43,087 bases of DNA from Staphylococcus simiae (GTDB taxonomy: Bacteria; Bacillota; Bacilli; Staphylococcales; Staphylococcaceae). Each line of letters starts with the position of its first letter. Within the stretch, counting starts at the first letter, position 1. The position numbers and the translations under genes were made by a program. Shown piece after piece: positions 7,698 to 17,088 of the stretch. The DNA lies in NCBI RefSeq assembly GCF_002902085.1, contig NZ_PPQR01000054.1, forward strand, positions 1 to 43,087, read 5' to 3'. The notes beneath the pieces were generated by a model. That model was given only the letters and a program-made list of their open reading frames with translations. It had not been told where the DNA came from and searched no databases.

Positions 7698-8444
7698 ATG
7701 AAAATAACAAAGCCATATAAAGAATTTAAAATTGTTGCTCATCGTGGTTTACCAAATACATATCCAGAAAATACGATGGTTGGCTACAAAGCCGCTTTAA
7801 TGCACCACATTGATATGTTAGAAATTGATATTCATTTAACTAAAGATAATCAACTCGTTATTATTCATGATGATAAACTTGATCGAACTTCTAATGGAAA
7901 AGGTTTGATTACAAATTATACATTGGAGGAACTTAAATCATTTGATTTTGGTAGTTATAAGGATATAAGTTATCAAGATGAAACTATACCAACATTGGAA
8001 GAAGTGTTACAAACAGCTAAACATTTTTCAAAACAATTACTTATTGAAATAAAGAAACCTAATCAATATCCTAATATCGAGAAGATATTATTAGAGACAT
8101 TAAAACGTCATAACATTCCAGAACATAGAGTGATTATTCAATCGTTTGATATTGAGAGTATTGAACGTTTATATAAAATAAATTGTCCTTATGAATTAGG
8201 TGTATTATGTAGTAAAAAGAAGTACTGGTATAAAAGACCTGATTTCGCTAAAATTGCTCAATATGCAACTTATGCAAATCCTAATTATATGTTAGTGACT
8301 AAGCAATTTATCAAAGAAGCTCATAAAGTTGGATTGAAAGTCTTACCTTATACTGTGAATAAAAATAAAGTTGCTCAAAAAATGATTAACTATGGTGTTG
8401 ATGGATTGATCACAGATGTACCATTTGATATATTCAAGTTATAA
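7698..8444 (+). CDS. Glycerophosphodiester phosphodiesterase (cytoplasmic GDPD)
   Basis: This 248-residue enzyme of the GDPD family hydrolyses glycerophosphodiesters to glycerol-3-phosphate and an alcohol. The hallmark residues are IVAHRG, YPENT, LEIDIHLTKDN and the catalytic VIIHDDKLDRTSNG. The TIM-barrel end shows PYTVNKNKVAQ and YGVDGLITDVP. No signal peptide is present, so it should act inside the cell, unlike secreted GlpQ. A GTG opens the frame at 7689, but AAAGGTG is better placed for the ATG at 7698. It is divergent from the OsmC gene, with about 80 bp between the two starts. Confidence 0.85.
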   Translation: MKITKPYKEFKIVAHRGLPNTYPENTMVGYKAALMHHIDMLEIDIHLTKDNQLVIIHDDKLDRTSNGKGLITNYTLEELKSFDFGSYKDISYQDETIPTLEEVLQTAKHFSKQLLIEIKKPNQYPNIEKILLETLKRHNIPEHRVIIQSFDIESIERLYKINCPYELGVLCSKKKYWYKRPDFAKIAQYATYANPNYMLVTKQFIKEAHKVGLKVLPYTVNKNKVAQKMINYGVDGLITDVPFDIFKL

Positions 8445-8467
8445 AATGATAAGATTATAAGTAAAAT

Positions 8468-8523
8468 AAAAATGTCCCTCATGTGATATCATGATTTGAA
8501 TGATATCGCATGGGGGACATTTT
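8468..8523. terminator. Bidirectional terminator hairpin
   Basis: A long stem pairs 8468-8492 with 8500-8523 with few mismatches (AAAATGTCCC against GGGACATTTT). A and T tracts on the two sides allow it to end the phosphodiesterase transcript and act as a second barrier for rpsD. Confidence 0.75.
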
Positions 8524-8564
8524 AAAAAAAACAGCAAAGCCATGTTGGCAATGCTGTTTTTGTA
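8522..8564 (-). terminator. rpsD terminator
   Basis: On the minus strand AACAGCA pairs with TGCTGTT around an inner stem (GCCAACATGGC). A run of seven or more T follows (complement of 8524-8531). Confidence 0.75.
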
Positions 8565-8599
8565 ATCCATACAATTGAGTATGAATGTGTACAAACATA

Positions 8600-9202
8600 T
8601 TATCTTGAGTAGTACTCAACGATTAATTGTTCGTTGATTTCAGCAGGTAATTCGCTACGTTCTGGTAAACGTACGAAAGTACCAGTTAAGCTGTCTGCAT
8701 CAAAGTTTAAATATTCAGGTACGAAATTATTAATTTCAACTGATTCAACAATGATGTTTAATTTTTGTGATTTTTCACGAACTGAAATTGTTTGACCAGG
8801 TTTAACAGAATAAGATGGAATGTCTACACGTTTACCATCTACTAAGATATGACCATGGTTAACTAATTGACGCGCTTGACGACGAGTACGAGCTAAACCT
8901 AATGAATATACAACAGCGTCTAAACGACTTGCTAATAGAATCATGAAGTTTTCACCATGTACACCGAATTTTTTACCAGCGATGTCAAATGTATTACGGA
9001 ATTGTCTTTCAGTCATTCCATATAAGTAACGTAATTTTTGTTTTTCACGTAATTGTAAACCATATTCTGATAATTTTTTACGTTGGTTAGGACCATGTTG
9101 TCCTGGTGCGTAAGGACGTTTTTCTAATTCTTTACCAGTACCACTTAAAGAGATACCTAAACGACGAGATTTTTTCCAGTTTGAACCTCTGAATCGAGCC
9201 AT
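8600..9202 (-). CDS. rpsD: 30S ribosomal protein S4
   Basis: This primary 16S rRNA-binding protein nucleates assembly of the small ribosomal subunit. The 200 residues start [16 protein letters not shown]. The central S4 RNA-binding domain is clear at [20 protein letters not shown] and [14 protein letters not shown]. It lacks the N-terminal zinc cysteines found in some S4 paralogues. GGAGGAG precedes the ATG. It is a single-gene transcript with its own strong promoter and a long leader, as in Bacillus, where S4 represses its own translation. Confidence 0.97.
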
Positions 9203-9389
9203 AATTTGACTCCTCCTTTAATCTTTTTTGTTGTTATGAATAAACAAAAAAGAGTGTTATATGCTTATTAAGATATATTGTTTTATGTGTCTTCACCTTA
9301 TAGCGACAGTTACGTGACACGTCCGCATTGGGAACAACATAGCGCTCAATAATATACAACTGCTACTTTCGTTAATTCACACAAAGATT
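9203..9389 (-). promoter_or_regulatory. rpsD mRNA leader (probable S4 autoregulatory element)
   Basis: About 180 nt separate the -10 element from the rpsD start, with no ORF. Just before the Shine-Dalgarno, CTTTTTTGTT (9251 down) can pair with AACAAAAAAG (to about 9221), a hairpin that could occlude ribosome entry. An upstream GC-richer block contains GCGGACGTGTCACG and similar pairing segments. Bacillus rpsD is known to be autoregulated through a structured leader; equivalence here is inferred from position and size. Confidence 0.5.
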
Positions 9390-9417
9390 ATTGTAACATT
9401 TTCTTGTAAAGTGTCAA
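9390..9417 (-). promoter_or_regulatory. rpsD sigma-A promoter
   Basis: On the minus strand a consensus TTGACA (9417 down to 9412) and TACAAT (9395 down to 9390) are separated by 16 bp. Confidence 0.75.
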
Positions 9418-9448
9418 TACTTTATCACTATTTAGCTTTATCAGTCAG

Positions 9449-9910
9449 TTATAATTGTTGTTCAATAAGTTTAACAATACTTTCTAAATTTATTTTATCT
9501 TCATTATTAAAGCGATTTGTGATAGGTGCGTCAATATCAAGTACGCCAATCACCTTATCGTTAACTCTAATAGGGATAACAATTTCAGAACGACTATTTG
9601 CATCACAGGCAATATGTCCTTCAAATTGTGTTACATCAGCAACAACTTGTGTTTGATTTTCGGCAACTGCAGTGCCACAAACGCCACTACCAATTTTAAT
9701 ATGAACACATGCCGGATGACCTTGGAAAGGTCCTAGGATGAGTTCACCATTGTCTATTAAATAAAATCCTACCCAATTAATTTGATCTAAATTATCATTT
9801 AATAGGGCAGACATATTACTTAAGATTGCAATCATGTTATGTTCATCTTCAATTAAACTCGCTGTTTGTTTTTTTAATAAGTCATAATTTGTTGTTTGAA
9901 ATGTCGCCAT
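9449..9910 (-). CDS. GAF-domain free methionine-(R)-sulfoxide reductase
   Basis: This 153-residue single GAF-domain protein is of the YebR/fRMsr type, reducing free methionine-R-sulfoxide in the cytoplasm. The three characteristic cysteines are present in HPACVHIK, GSGVCGTAV and HIACDANSRSEIV, and the domain ends GVLDIDAP. The frame extends upstream to another ATG, but GAGGG lies just before the ATG at 9910, giving MATFQTTNYD. It is divergent from ezrA. Substrate specificity is inferred from the conserved cysteines. Confidence 0.8.
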   Translation of the reverse strand: MATFQTTNYDLLKKQTASLIEDEHNMIAILSNMSALLNDNLDQINWVGFYLIDNGELILGPFQGHPACVHIKIGSGVCGTAVAENQTQVVADVTQFEGHIACDANSRSEIVIPIRVNDKVIGVLDIDAPITNRFNNEDKINLESIVKLIEQQL

Positions 9911-10045
9911 ATTAAACCCTCTTTTTTTCATAAATTTTATAATAGTATAAAGTTTCTCAAATATTATGGCAATAAATTCATTTTATAATTTATCCTTAGT
10001 TAAAATTACGTTATAATAATAATGATAAAATAGGAGGAGAAGCAT

Positions 10046-11740
10046 ATGGTGTTATATATCATTTTAGCAATCATTGTGATTATCTTAATTGCTGTCGGCG
10101 TATTGTTTTATATACGTTCCACTAAGCGACAAGTAATTGAAAAAGCAATTGAGCGTAAAAAAGAAGTAGAAACATTACCTTTTGATCAAAATCTTGCGCA
10201 ATTATCTAAGTTAAATTTAAAAGGTGAAACAAAAACAAAATATGAAGTAATGAAAAAGGACAACTTAGAAAGTGCAAACAAATATTTAGCTCCTGTAGAA
10301 GAAAAGATTCATAATGCTGAGACGTTATTAGATAAATTTAATTTCAGTGCATCACAAAATGAAATAGATGATGCCAATGAATTAATGGATCAATATGAAC
10401 AAAATTATGAGCAACAACAGCATCAAGTTAATGAAATTGTTGCATTGTATAAAGACAACGACGGACTTTATGATAAATGTAAGGTTGATTACCGCGAGAT
10501 GAAGCGTGATGTACTTGCTAATCGTCATCAATTTGGTGAGGCTGCATCATTACTAGAGTCAGAAATCGAACGTTTTGAACCACAACTTGAACAATATGAA
10601 ATATTGAAAGCTGATGGTAACTATGTTCAAGCGCATAATCATATTTCAGCACTACATGAGCAAATGGAACAATTAAAGTCTTACATGGAAGAAATACCAG
10701 AACTTATTAGAGAAACTCAAAAAGAGTTACCTGGTCAATTTCAAGATTTAAAATATGGCTGTCGTGATTTGAAAGTCGAAGGTTATGACTTAGATCATGT
10801 TAAAGTAGATAGTACATTACAAAGCTTAAAAACTGAGTTAAGTTTTGTTGAACCATTAATTAGTCGTTTAGAACTAGATGAAGCAAATGATAAACTGGCA
10901 AATATTAATGATAAGTTAGATGAAATGTACGATTTAATTGAGCATGAAGTTAAAGCCAAAAATGAAGTGGAAGAAACTAAAGATATCATTACAGATAACT
11001 TGTTCAAAGCAAAAGACATGAACTACACTTTGCAAACTGAAATTGAATATGTACGTGCAAATTACTACATTAATGAATCAGATGCCCAAAGTGTTCGTCA
11101 ATTTGAAAATGAAATACAAAGTCTAATTTCTGTATACGATGACATTTTAAAAGAAATGTCAAAATCAGCAGTACGTTATAGCGAAGTTCAAGATAATCTG
11201 CAATATTTAGAAGATCATGTTACAGTCATTAACGACAAACAAGAAAAACTGCAAAATCACCTCATCCAACTTAGAGAAGATGAAGCAGAAGCAGAAGATA
11301 ACTTACTTCGAGTACAATCTAAAAAAGAAGAAGTATATCGTCGCTTATTAGCATCAAATTTAACAAGTGTTCCAGAACGTTTTATTATTATGAAAAATGA
11401 AATAGATCATGAAGTACGTGAAGTAAATGAACAATTTAGTGAAAGACCAATTCACGTCAAACAATTAAAAGATAAAGTTTCAAAAATTGTTATCCAAATG
11501 AATACGTTTGAAGATGAAGCAAATGATGTATTAGTTAATGCTGTTTACGCTGAGAAATTGATTCAATATGGTAATAGATATCGAAAAGATTATAACAGTG
11601 TAGATAAAAGTTTAAATGAAGCAGAACGTTTATTTAAAAATAATCGTTATAAACGTTCAATCGAAATTTCTGAACAAGCACTCGAAAGTGTTGAACCAGG
11701 CATAACTAAACATATTGAAGAAGAAGTCATCAAAGGATAA
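10046..11740 (+). CDS. ezrA: Septation ring formation regulator EzrA
   Basis: EzrA is a membrane-anchored cell-division protein that binds FtsZ and other divisome proteins and limits extra Z-rings. One N-terminal transmembrane helix (about residues 2-24, [17 protein letters not shown]) is followed by about 540 residues of spectrin-like helical coiled coil rich in Glu, Lys and Gln. Near the C-terminus, [13 protein letters not shown] corresponds to the conserved QNR-patch region. The 564-residue length is normal. AGGAGGAG precedes the ATG. It is transcribed alone and has a clear terminator 16 nt after the stop. Confidence 0.95.
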   Translation: MVLYIILAIIVIILIAVGVLFYIRSTKRQVIEKAIERKKEVETLPFDQNLAQLSKLNLKGETKTKYEVMKKDNLESANKYLAPVEEKIHNAETLLDKFNFSASQNEIDDANELMDQYEQNYEQQQHQVNEIVALYKDNDGLYDKCKVDYREMKRDVLANRHQFGEAASLLESEIERFEPQLEQYEILKADGNYVQAHNHISALHEQMEQLKSYMEEIPELIRETQKELPGQFQDLKYGCRDLKVEGYDLDHVKVDSTLQSLKTELSFVEPLISRLELDEANDKLANINDKLDEMYDLIEHEVKAKNEVEETKDIITDNLFKAKDMNYTLQTEIEYVRANYYINESDAQSVRQFENEIQSLISVYDDILKEMSKSAVRYSEVQDNLQYLEDHVTVINDKQEKLQNHLIQLREDEAEAEDNLLRVQSKKEEVYRRLLASNLTSVPERFIIMKNEIDHEVREVNEQFSERPIHVKQLKDKVSKIVIQMNTFEDEANDVLVNAVYAEKLIQYGNRYRKDYNSVDKSLNEAERLFKNNRYKRSIEISEQALESVEPGITKHIEEEVIKG

Positions 11741-11755
11741 TCGTTGACTACAGAT

Positions 11756-11810
11756 AAGACCTAAGACTATTAATGTGAATACACATAAGTCCTAGGTCTT
11801 TTTGTTTTTA
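11756..11810 (+). terminator. ezrA terminator
   Basis: Arms 11756-11767 and 11789-11800 (AAGACCTAAGAC against GTCCTAGGTCTT) pair with one mismatch, followed by TTTTTGTTTTT. Confidence 0.8.
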
Positions 11811-11839
11811 TTTTTAAACTATTATATCCTATTTGGATA

Positions 11840-11847
11840 TTTAATAA
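11840..11847. repeat. Target-site duplication, left (copy 1)
   Basis: TTTAATAA directly abuts the GGTTCTCT end and is repeated exactly at 12139-12146 after AGAGAACC. Confidence 0.7.
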
Positions 11848-11897
11848 GGTTCTCTAACAAATTGGACTGATACATAATTAAATTTTCAAGCTTCGCT

Positions 11898-11955
11898 ATG
11901 CCCAACCTGCATTGCATGAAAAAACTGGATAACCAGTTTTTCTGTGTTGGGTCCC
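11898..11955 (+). repeat. STAR unit inserted in the MITE (first)
   Basis: This 58-bp unit runs from ATGCCCAAC to GTTGGGTCCC, with an inner hairpin AAAACTGG/CCAGTTTT. It is missing from the other MITE copy, where CGCT joins TTCCTAGGG directly. A unit differing at about four positions lies at 43003-43059. Confidence 0.85.
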
Positions 11956-11978
11956 TTCCTAGGGTGCTGTCTCAGCCT

Positions 11979-12036
11979 CCCCAACTTGCATTGTCCGTTG
12001 AAACTAAATGATTAGTTTCTTTTTGTTGGGGCCCGG
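11979..12036 (+). repeat. STAR unit inserted in the MITE (second)
   Basis: This unit of about 57 bp runs from CCCCAACTTGCA to GTTGGGGCCCG, with an inner hairpin GAAACTAA/TTAGTTTC. In the other MITE copy the same place holds only three bases (GTA) between CAGCCT and GTCTTCGAC. Confidence 0.85.
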
Positions 12037-12138
12037 GTCTTCGACTAGCACTGCTCCCTCAGGAGTCTCGGCTTCAAATTAATTTTCGTTTTAAAATTAT
12101 TCATTTTTAATTTATCAGTCTTAAAAAAATAGAGAACC

Positions 12139-12146
12139 TTTAATAA
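12139..12146. repeat. Target-site duplication, right (copy 1)
   Basis: TTTAATAA directly follows the AGAGAACC end and matches 11840-11847. Confidence 0.7.
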
Positions 12147-12196
12147 TAAAATATAATGAAATATTGCAATAGCCTTTATTTTTTATGTGATAATAG

Positions 12197-12202
12197 TATA
12201 AT
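12197..12202 (+). promoter_or_regulatory. Candidate -10 element of nifZ-thiI
   Basis: A consensus TATAAT lies 54 bp before the preferred start codon. No good -35 is visible 16-18 bp upstream. Confidence 0.35.
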
Positions 12203-12256
12203 GCTTGAGTAAAAACTTTTTAATATTGGCTGAAAAATGAAAGAGAAGTGTTTAAT

Positions 12257-13396
12257 TTGATATACCTAGATAATGCTGCAACGACAAAAGCTTTACCAGA
12301 AGTTTTAGAGTCTTTTGTCAAAGTAAATCAAACAATGTATTTTAATCCTAATAGTCCACATAAAGCTGGATTACAAGCAGAACAATTATTGCAACAAGCA
12401 AAACAGCAAATTAAAATTATGATTAAATCGAATATGAATTATGATGTAGTATTTACGAGTGGAGCAACAGAATCTAATAATATAGCACTTAAAGGAATAG
12501 CTTACCGCAAAAAAGATACTGCAAATGAGATTATAACATCCGTCATTGAGCATCCATCTGTATTAGAAGTTGTGAGAAATTTAGCTGAACAACATGGGTT
12601 TATTTTGAAATTAGTAGATGTTAATAAAGATGGCAAAATTAATCTTGAACATTTAAAGTCATTGATGACAGAAAAAGTTGGTTTAGTTACATGTATGTAT
12701 GCTAATAATATCACAGGCCAAATTCAACCTATTAAGCAAATTGCTGACATAGTCAAAGATTATCCTAAAGCACATTTTCATGTTGATGCAGTCCAAGCTT
12801 TCGGAAAAATTCCAATGACATATGATAATATTGATAGTTTAAGTTTCAGTGGTCATAAATTTAATGGTTTAAAAGGGCAAGGCTTATTATTAATTAATCA
12901 TGTACAAAATATAGAACCAATCATTCATGGTGGTGGTCAAGAATATAATGTTAGAAGTGGCACTGTAAATTTACCAATTGATATTGCCATGGTTAAAGCG
13001 ATGAAAGAAGCTATAAATAACGTAGATCAATTATATGCAAAGATAAGTCGTTTTAATCAAGAATTACGTCAATTTTTAACCAATTATCAAGGTGTCTATA
13101 TCAACTCAGCCGAAGATGGTTCACCATATATTTTAAATGTGAGTTTTCCAGGGGTTAAAGGAGAAGTGCTTGTTAATGCTTTTTCTAAACATGATATTAT
13201 GATTTCCACTACCAGTGCTTGCTCATCTAAAAGACATAAATTAAATGAAGTATTAAAGGCTATGAATATCTCTGATCTTGCAATTGAAGGCAGTATTAGA
13301 TTATCAATGGGAATGACTACAACTTCACAAGACATAGCTATTTTTAAAGAAAAATTCAAATTAATCTATGAAGAAATTAAGGAGTTGCTAAAATAA
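12257..13396 (+). CDS. nifZ: Cysteine desulfurase (NifZ type, partner of ThiI)
   Basis: This PLP enzyme removes sulfur from cysteine and holds it as a persulfide. The 379 residues show the class V signature N-terminus [10 protein letters not shown], the PLP lysine in [12 protein letters not shown], and the persulfide cysteine in the loop [12 protein letters not shown]. It directly precedes thiI, with TAATG sharing one base, the arrangement known from Bacillus subtilis NifZ-ThiI, in which NifZ feeds sulfur to ThiI for 4-thiouridine at tRNA position 8. The frame can be opened at GTG 12248, but AGAGAAG fits TTG 12257 and gives the usual MIYLDNAAT start. Confidence 0.88.
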   Translation: MIYLDNAATTKALPEVLESFVKVNQTMYFNPNSPHKAGLQAEQLLQQAKQQIKIMIKSNMNYDVVFTSGATESNNIALKGIAYRKKDTANEIITSVIEHPSVLEVVRNLAEQHGFILKLVDVNKDGKINLEHLKSLMTEKVGLVTCMYANNITGQIQPIKQIADIVKDYPKAHFHVDAVQAFGKIPMTYDNIDSLSFSGHKFNGLKGQGLLLINHVQNIEPIIHGGGQEYNVRSGTVNLPIDIAMVKAMKEAINNVDQLYAKISRFNQELRQFLTNYQGVYINSAEDGSPYILNVSFPGVKGEVLVNAFSKHDIMISTTSACSSKRHKLNEVLKAMNISDLAIEGSIRLSMGMTTTSQDIAIFKEKFKLIYEEIKELLK

Positions 13397-14619
13397 TGAA
13401 ATATGATCACTTATTAGTGAGATATGGGGAACTGACGTTAAAAGGTTCTAATCGTAAAAAATTTGTTAATCAATTGCGTGATAATGTTCATCGATCATTA
13501 AAAGGACTTGATGGTTTTTTAGTAAAAGGTAAAAGAGATCGTATGTATATAGAATTACAAGCGCATGCGGATATTGATGAAATAATACAACGCTTATCTA
13601 AAATATTTGGAATTAAATCGATTAGTCCTGTCATTAAAATTGACAAAGATCTTGAAACGATTAATCAAGCAGCAGTATCATTTGCACAACAATTTGAAGC
13701 ACATAGCACATTTAAAATAGATGTTAAACGAGCAGATAAAAATTATCCAATGGATACATATGAACTCCAACGTGAAATTGGTGGAGCAGTATTATCAAAT
13801 GTCGATGATATAACTGTTAATGTTAAAAAGCCAGATCACGAAATAAAAGTTGAAGTAAGATTAGATGCTATTTATATGTATGTTGATGTTGTTGCAGGAG
13901 CTGGTGGACTACCAGTAGGCACTGGTGGAAAAACATTATTAATGTTATCAGGTGGTATAGACTCGCCTGTTGCAGGTGTTGAAGTTATGAAACGTGGCGT
14001 AACAATCGAAGCAATTTATTTCCATAGTCCACCATTTACGAGTGAACAAGCTAAAGAAAAAGTCATTGAATTAACAAGAATTTTAGCTGAACGTGTAGGG
14101 CCTATTAAGTTACACATCGTTCCTTTCACAGAACTACAAAAACAGGTAAATAAAGTTGTTCATCCTAGGTATACAATGACATCTACAAGACGTATGATGA
14201 TGCGTGTCGCTGATAAATTAGTTCATAAGATTGGTGCATATGCCATTGTAAATGGTGAGAATCTTGGTCAAGTTGCAAGTCAAACACTACAAAGTATGTA
14301 TGCAATCAATAGTGTGACATCAACACCAGTATTACGTCCATTATTAACTTATGACAAAGAAGAAATTATTGTGAAATCAAAAGATATCGGTACTTTTGAA
14401 ACGTCAATCCAACCATTTGAAGATTGTTGTACGATATTTACTCCAAAAAATCCTGTCACGGAACCTAATTTTGACAAAGTCGTGCAATACGAAAGTACAT
14501 TTGATTTTGAAGATATGATCAATTCTGCTGTCGACAATATAGAAACTTTAACAATTTCAAGTGACTATAAAACTGAAAAACAACAACAAACTGACGATTT
14601 GATTAATGATTTCTTATAA
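13396..14619 (+). CDS. thiI: tRNA 4-thiouridine synthase ThiI
   Basis: ThiI activates U8 of tRNA with ATP and inserts sulfur to give s4U. The 407 residues contain an N-terminal ferredoxin-like region, a THUMP domain (about 60-165) and a PP-loop ATP pyrophosphatase domain with [15 protein letters not shown] conserved cysteine occurs in [10 protein letters not shown]. The C-terminal rhodanese domain of the enterobacterial form is absent, which fits direct sulfur supply from the adjacent desulfurase. The gene starts on the last base of nifZ, so the two are translationally coupled. A role in thiamine synthesis is unlikely without the rhodanese domain. Confidence 0.93.
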   Translation: MKYDHLLVRYGELTLKGSNRKKFVNQLRDNVHRSLKGLDGFLVKGKRDRMYIELQAHADIDEIIQRLSKIFGIKSISPVIKIDKDLETINQAAVSFAQQFEAHSTFKIDVKRADKNYPMDTYELQREIGGAVLSNVDDITVNVKKPDHEIKVEVRLDAIYMYVDVVAGAGGLPVGTGGKTLLMLSGGIDSPVAGVEVMKRGVTIEAIYFHSPPFTSEQAKEKVIELTRILAERVGPIKLHIVPFTELQKQVNKVVHPRYTMTSTRRMMMRVADKLVHKIGAYAIVNGENLGQVASQTLQSMYAINSVTSTPVLRPLLTYDKEEIIVKSKDIGTFETSIQPFEDCCTIFTPKNPVTEPNFDKVVQYESTFDFEDMINSAVDNIETLTISSDYKTEKQQQTDDLINDFL

Positions 14620-14662
14620 TAAAGCTTCATAAATCCAATAAATACAAAGGGGTATGTTGCAT

Positions 14663-15439
14663 ATGGATTTAAGTTTAACTATTATTTTGATTATTATTGT
14701 GTTTGGTTTTATAGCAGCATTTATTGATTCAGTAGTAGGTGGTGGCGGATTGATTTCGACACCAGCATTGTTAGCAATTGGTTTACCACCATCTGTAGCA
14801 TTAGGAACGAATAAACTAGCCAGTTCATTTGGCTCATTCACAAGTGCGTTACGATTTATCCGTTCAGGAAAAGTCGATTTAAAAGTAGTAAGTAAACTTT
14901 TTATATTCGTCTTTTTAGCATCGTCGCTTGGGGCTTTTGTAGCAACAATAATCCCATCACAAGTACTTAAACCATTGATTATTATTGCATTAACATCTGT
15001 ATTTATTTTTACAATTTTAAAAAAAGATTGGGGAAGTGTGCGAACTTTTACACATTTTACAATAGCTAAGGCAATAATATTTGCTGCGTTATTTGTTGTT
15101 ATCGGTTTTTATGATGGGTTCGTTGGTGGTGGTACGGGTTCGTTTATGCTGTTCGTTTTGTTATTATTTGGCTTTGATTTTTTAAGTGCTGCTGGTAATG
15201 CCAAAGTATTAAACTTTGCTTCAAATCTTGGTGCTTTAGTTTTGTTCATGACATTAGGTCAAGTAAATTATGTTTATGGTTTTATTATGGCGGCTAGCAT
15301 GATTGTTGGTTCATATGTCGGTGCACAATTCGCCATTAAACAAGGTGTCGGTTATATTAAAGTATTATTTATAGTGATTACAGCTATTTTAATACTTAAA
15401 AATATATATGATTATCTTCAACAAATCGTACATCATTAG
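14663..15439 (+). CDS. TauE/SafE-family sulfite/anion exporter or permease
   Basis: This is an integral membrane protein of 258 residues with about eight hydrophobic segments. The two family repeats show GFIAAFIDSVVGGGG ... TNKLASSFGS near the N-terminus and VIGFYDGFVGGGTGSF in the second half. Family members move sulfite, sulfoacetate or similar anions, but the substrate cannot be read here. A frame opens at 14654, but AAAGGGG ends only 1 nt before it, while the ATG at 14663 has normal spacing. It follows thiI by 43 bp without a visible terminator, so read-through from nifZ-thiI is possible. Confidence 0.8.
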   Translation: MDLSLTIILIIIVFGFIAAFIDSVVGGGGLISTPALLAIGLPPSVALGTNKLASSFGSFTSALRFIRSGKVDLKVVSKLFIFVFLASSLGAFVATIIPSQVLKPLIIIALTSVFIFTILKKDWGSVRTFTHFTIAKAIIFAALFVVIGFYDGFVGGGTGSFMLFVLLLFGFDFLSAAGNAKVLNFASNLGALVLFMTLGQVNYVYGFIMAASMIVGSYVGAQFAIKQGVGYIKVLFIVITAILILKNIYDYLQQIVHH

Positions 15440-15466
15440 AAAAATATTCAATTTAATGCTTGGAAA

Positions 15467-15495
15467 TTGTAATTGTGCAATTAATTACGTATGAT
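15467..15495 (+). promoter_or_regulatory. tpx sigma-A promoter
   Basis: TTGTAA (15467-15472) and TATGAT (15490-15495) are separated by exactly 17 bp. A 12-bp palindrome, AATTGTGCAATT (15471-15482), overlaps the -35 and spacer and could be an operator. Confidence 0.6.
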
Positions 15496-15528
15496 ATGTA
15501 TAGAAACTACTACTAGGAGGTCAAAATA

Positions 15529-16023
15529 ATGACTGAAATAACATTTAAAGGTGGACCAATACAATTAGTTGGACAACAAGTTAATGAAGGAGATTTCGCT
15601 CCAGATTTTACTGTATTAGATAACGATTTGAATCAAGTAACATTAGCTGATTATGCAGGTAAAAAGAAATTAATCAGTGTTGTACCTTCAATTGATACAG
15701 GGGTTTGTGACCAACAAACACGTAAATTTAATGAAGAAGCTTCAAAAGAAGATGGCGTTGTATTAACAATTTCTGCTGACTTACCATTTGCACAAAAAAG
15801 ATGGTGTGCTTCTAATGGTTTAGATAATGTTATTACTTTAAGTGATCACCGTGACTTATCTTTTGGTGAAAACTTTGGCGTCGTTATGGAAGAATTACGA
15901 TTATTAGCACGTTCAGTATTCGTCTTAGATGCTGACAATAAAGTAGTTTATAAAGAGATTGTTAGTGAAGGAACAGATTTCCCAGACTTTGAATCTGCTT
16001 TAACTGCATATAAAAATATTTAA
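15529..16023 (+). CDS. tpx: Thiol peroxidase
   Basis: This cytoplasmic atypical 2-Cys peroxiredoxin reduces hydrogen peroxide and alkyl peroxides with electrons from thioredoxin. It has 164 residues. The peroxidatic Cys60 lies in [15 protein letters not shown] and the resolving Cys93 in KRWCASNG, as in bacterial Tpx. AGGAGG lies 10 nt before the ATG. It has its own promoter and terminator. Confidence 0.95.
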   Translation: MTEITFKGGPIQLVGQQVNEGDFAPDFTVLDNDLNQVTLADYAGKKKLISVVPSIDTGVCDQQTRKFNEEASKEDGVVLTISADLPFAQKRWCASNGLDNVITLSDHRDLSFGENFGVVMEELRLLARSVFVLDADNKVVYKEIVSEGTDFPDFESALTAYKNI

Positions 16024-16045
16024 ATTTTAAGATTATTTATACAAT

Positions 16046-16122
16046 AAGTGTCCATAGTTGTTTACAGCATTGTAATAGATTATATTTATCTATGATTGCT
16101 AGAAACTTATGGACATTTTTTA
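16046..16122 (+). terminator. tpx terminator
   Basis: TGTCCATA (16049-16056) pairs with TATGGACA (16108-16115). Inside are further pairings and an ATAGATTA/TATCTAT hairpin, and T6 follows at 16116-16121. The long arm-to-arm distance is unusual but the outer stem is perfect. Confidence 0.65.
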
Positions 16123-16140
16123 TTAGAAAGGAATTAAATA

Positions 16141-17088
16141 ATGACTGAAGAACAAACGGTTATGGAACGCTTATTTCATACTTTAGATGAAAAGGCTAAA
16201 GCGTTAAACAATGAGAACGGACAAAGTTTTATTGAAAATCTCGGGTTGGCAATGGAACACATTTATACTAATGATAGACAATTATTAGAGCAAGCAACAT
16301 TACAAGATCGTAGAAAAGCGTTTCAATTTGCATATTTAAGTTTAATGCAAGAAGAAAAGATACAAGCAAATCATCAAATTACGCCTGATTCTATTGGCTT
16401 AATTTTAGGATTTTTAGTAGAACGTTTTATGCAAGATCAACAAGAACTACATATGGTTGACTTAGCTAGTGGCGCAGGACATTTAAGTGCAACTGTAAAA
16501 GAAGTACTACCTGAAATTGCTATTATGCATCATTTAATTGAAGTAGATCCAGTATTATCAAGAGTTAGTGTACATTTAGCTAACTTTTTAGAGATACCAT
16601 TTGATGTCTATCCTCAAGATGCTATGATGCCTTTACCTCTAGAAGGGGCAGATGTAGTAGTAGGAGATTTTCCGGTTGGTTATTATCCAATAGATGAACG
16701 TAGTAATGAATTTAATTTAGGTTTTTCAGAAGGTCATAGTTATTCCCATTATTTATTACTGGAACAAGCAGTAAATGTGTTAACAGAAAAAGGATATGCT
16801 TTTTTAATTGTACCAAGTAATATTTTTAATGGTGAACATGTAAAACAGCTTGAAAAATATATTGCAACAGAAACAGAAATGCAAGCATTTTTAAATTTAC
16901 CACCCACATTATTTAAAAGTGAACAAGCTAGAAAATCTATATTAATTTTGCAAAAGAAAAAATCAGGCGAAACAAAGCCAGTCGAAGTCTTATTAGCTAA
17001 TATTCCAGATTTTAAAAATCCAACACAATTCCAAGGATTTATAACTGAATTAAATCATTGGATGGACACAAATCATCCTAAAAATTAA
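16141..17088 (+). CDS. YtxK-like class I SAM-dependent methyltransferase
   Basis: This 315-residue protein resembles adenine-N6 DNA methyltransferases and Bacillus YtxK, which also precedes ackA. The SAM-binding motif appears as MVDLASGAGHLS, followed by an acidic turn (HLIEVDP). The catalytic-type motif is degenerate, VVGDFPVGYYP, in place of a clean (N/D)PPY. The N-terminal 110 residues are helical, as in the family. The target is unknown. GAAAGGAA precedes the ATG. It lies 87 bp upstream of ackA on the same strand and they may share a transcript. Confidence 0.75.
   Translation: MTEEQTVMERLFHTLDEKAKALNNENGQSFIENLGLAMEHIYTNDRQLLEQATLQDRRKAFQFAYLSLMQEEKIQANHQITPDSIGLILGFLVERFMQDQQELHMVDLASGAGHLSATVKEVLPEIAIMHHLIEVDPVLSRVSVHLANFLEIPFDVYPQDAMMPLPLEGADVVVGDFPVGYYPIDERSNEFNLGFSEGHSYSHYLLLEQAVNVLTEKGYAFLIVPSNIFNGEHVKQLEKYIATETEMQAFLNLPPTLFKSEQARKSILILQKKKSGETKPVEVLLANIPDFKNPTQFQGFITELNHWMDTNHPKN

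Larger units (their letters stand above)
11848..12138 (+). mobile_element. MITE-like element, copy 1 (filled by two STAR units)
   Basis: The ends form terminal inverted repeats: the left begins GGTTCTCTA ... GACTGATA-like, and the right, read in reverse complement, begins GGTTCTCTA and ends GACTGATA. An exact 8-bp direct repeat TTTAATAA flanks the element (11840-11847 and 12139-12146), as expected of a target-site duplication. The interior, outside the STAR units, matches the reverse complement of 29102-29277 and is GC-rich and foldable. No ORF or transposase is inside, so movement would need a transposase supplied in trans. Eight-bp duplications are made by IS6, ISL3 and IS256-type transposases; which applies here is unknown. 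Confidence 0.8.
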
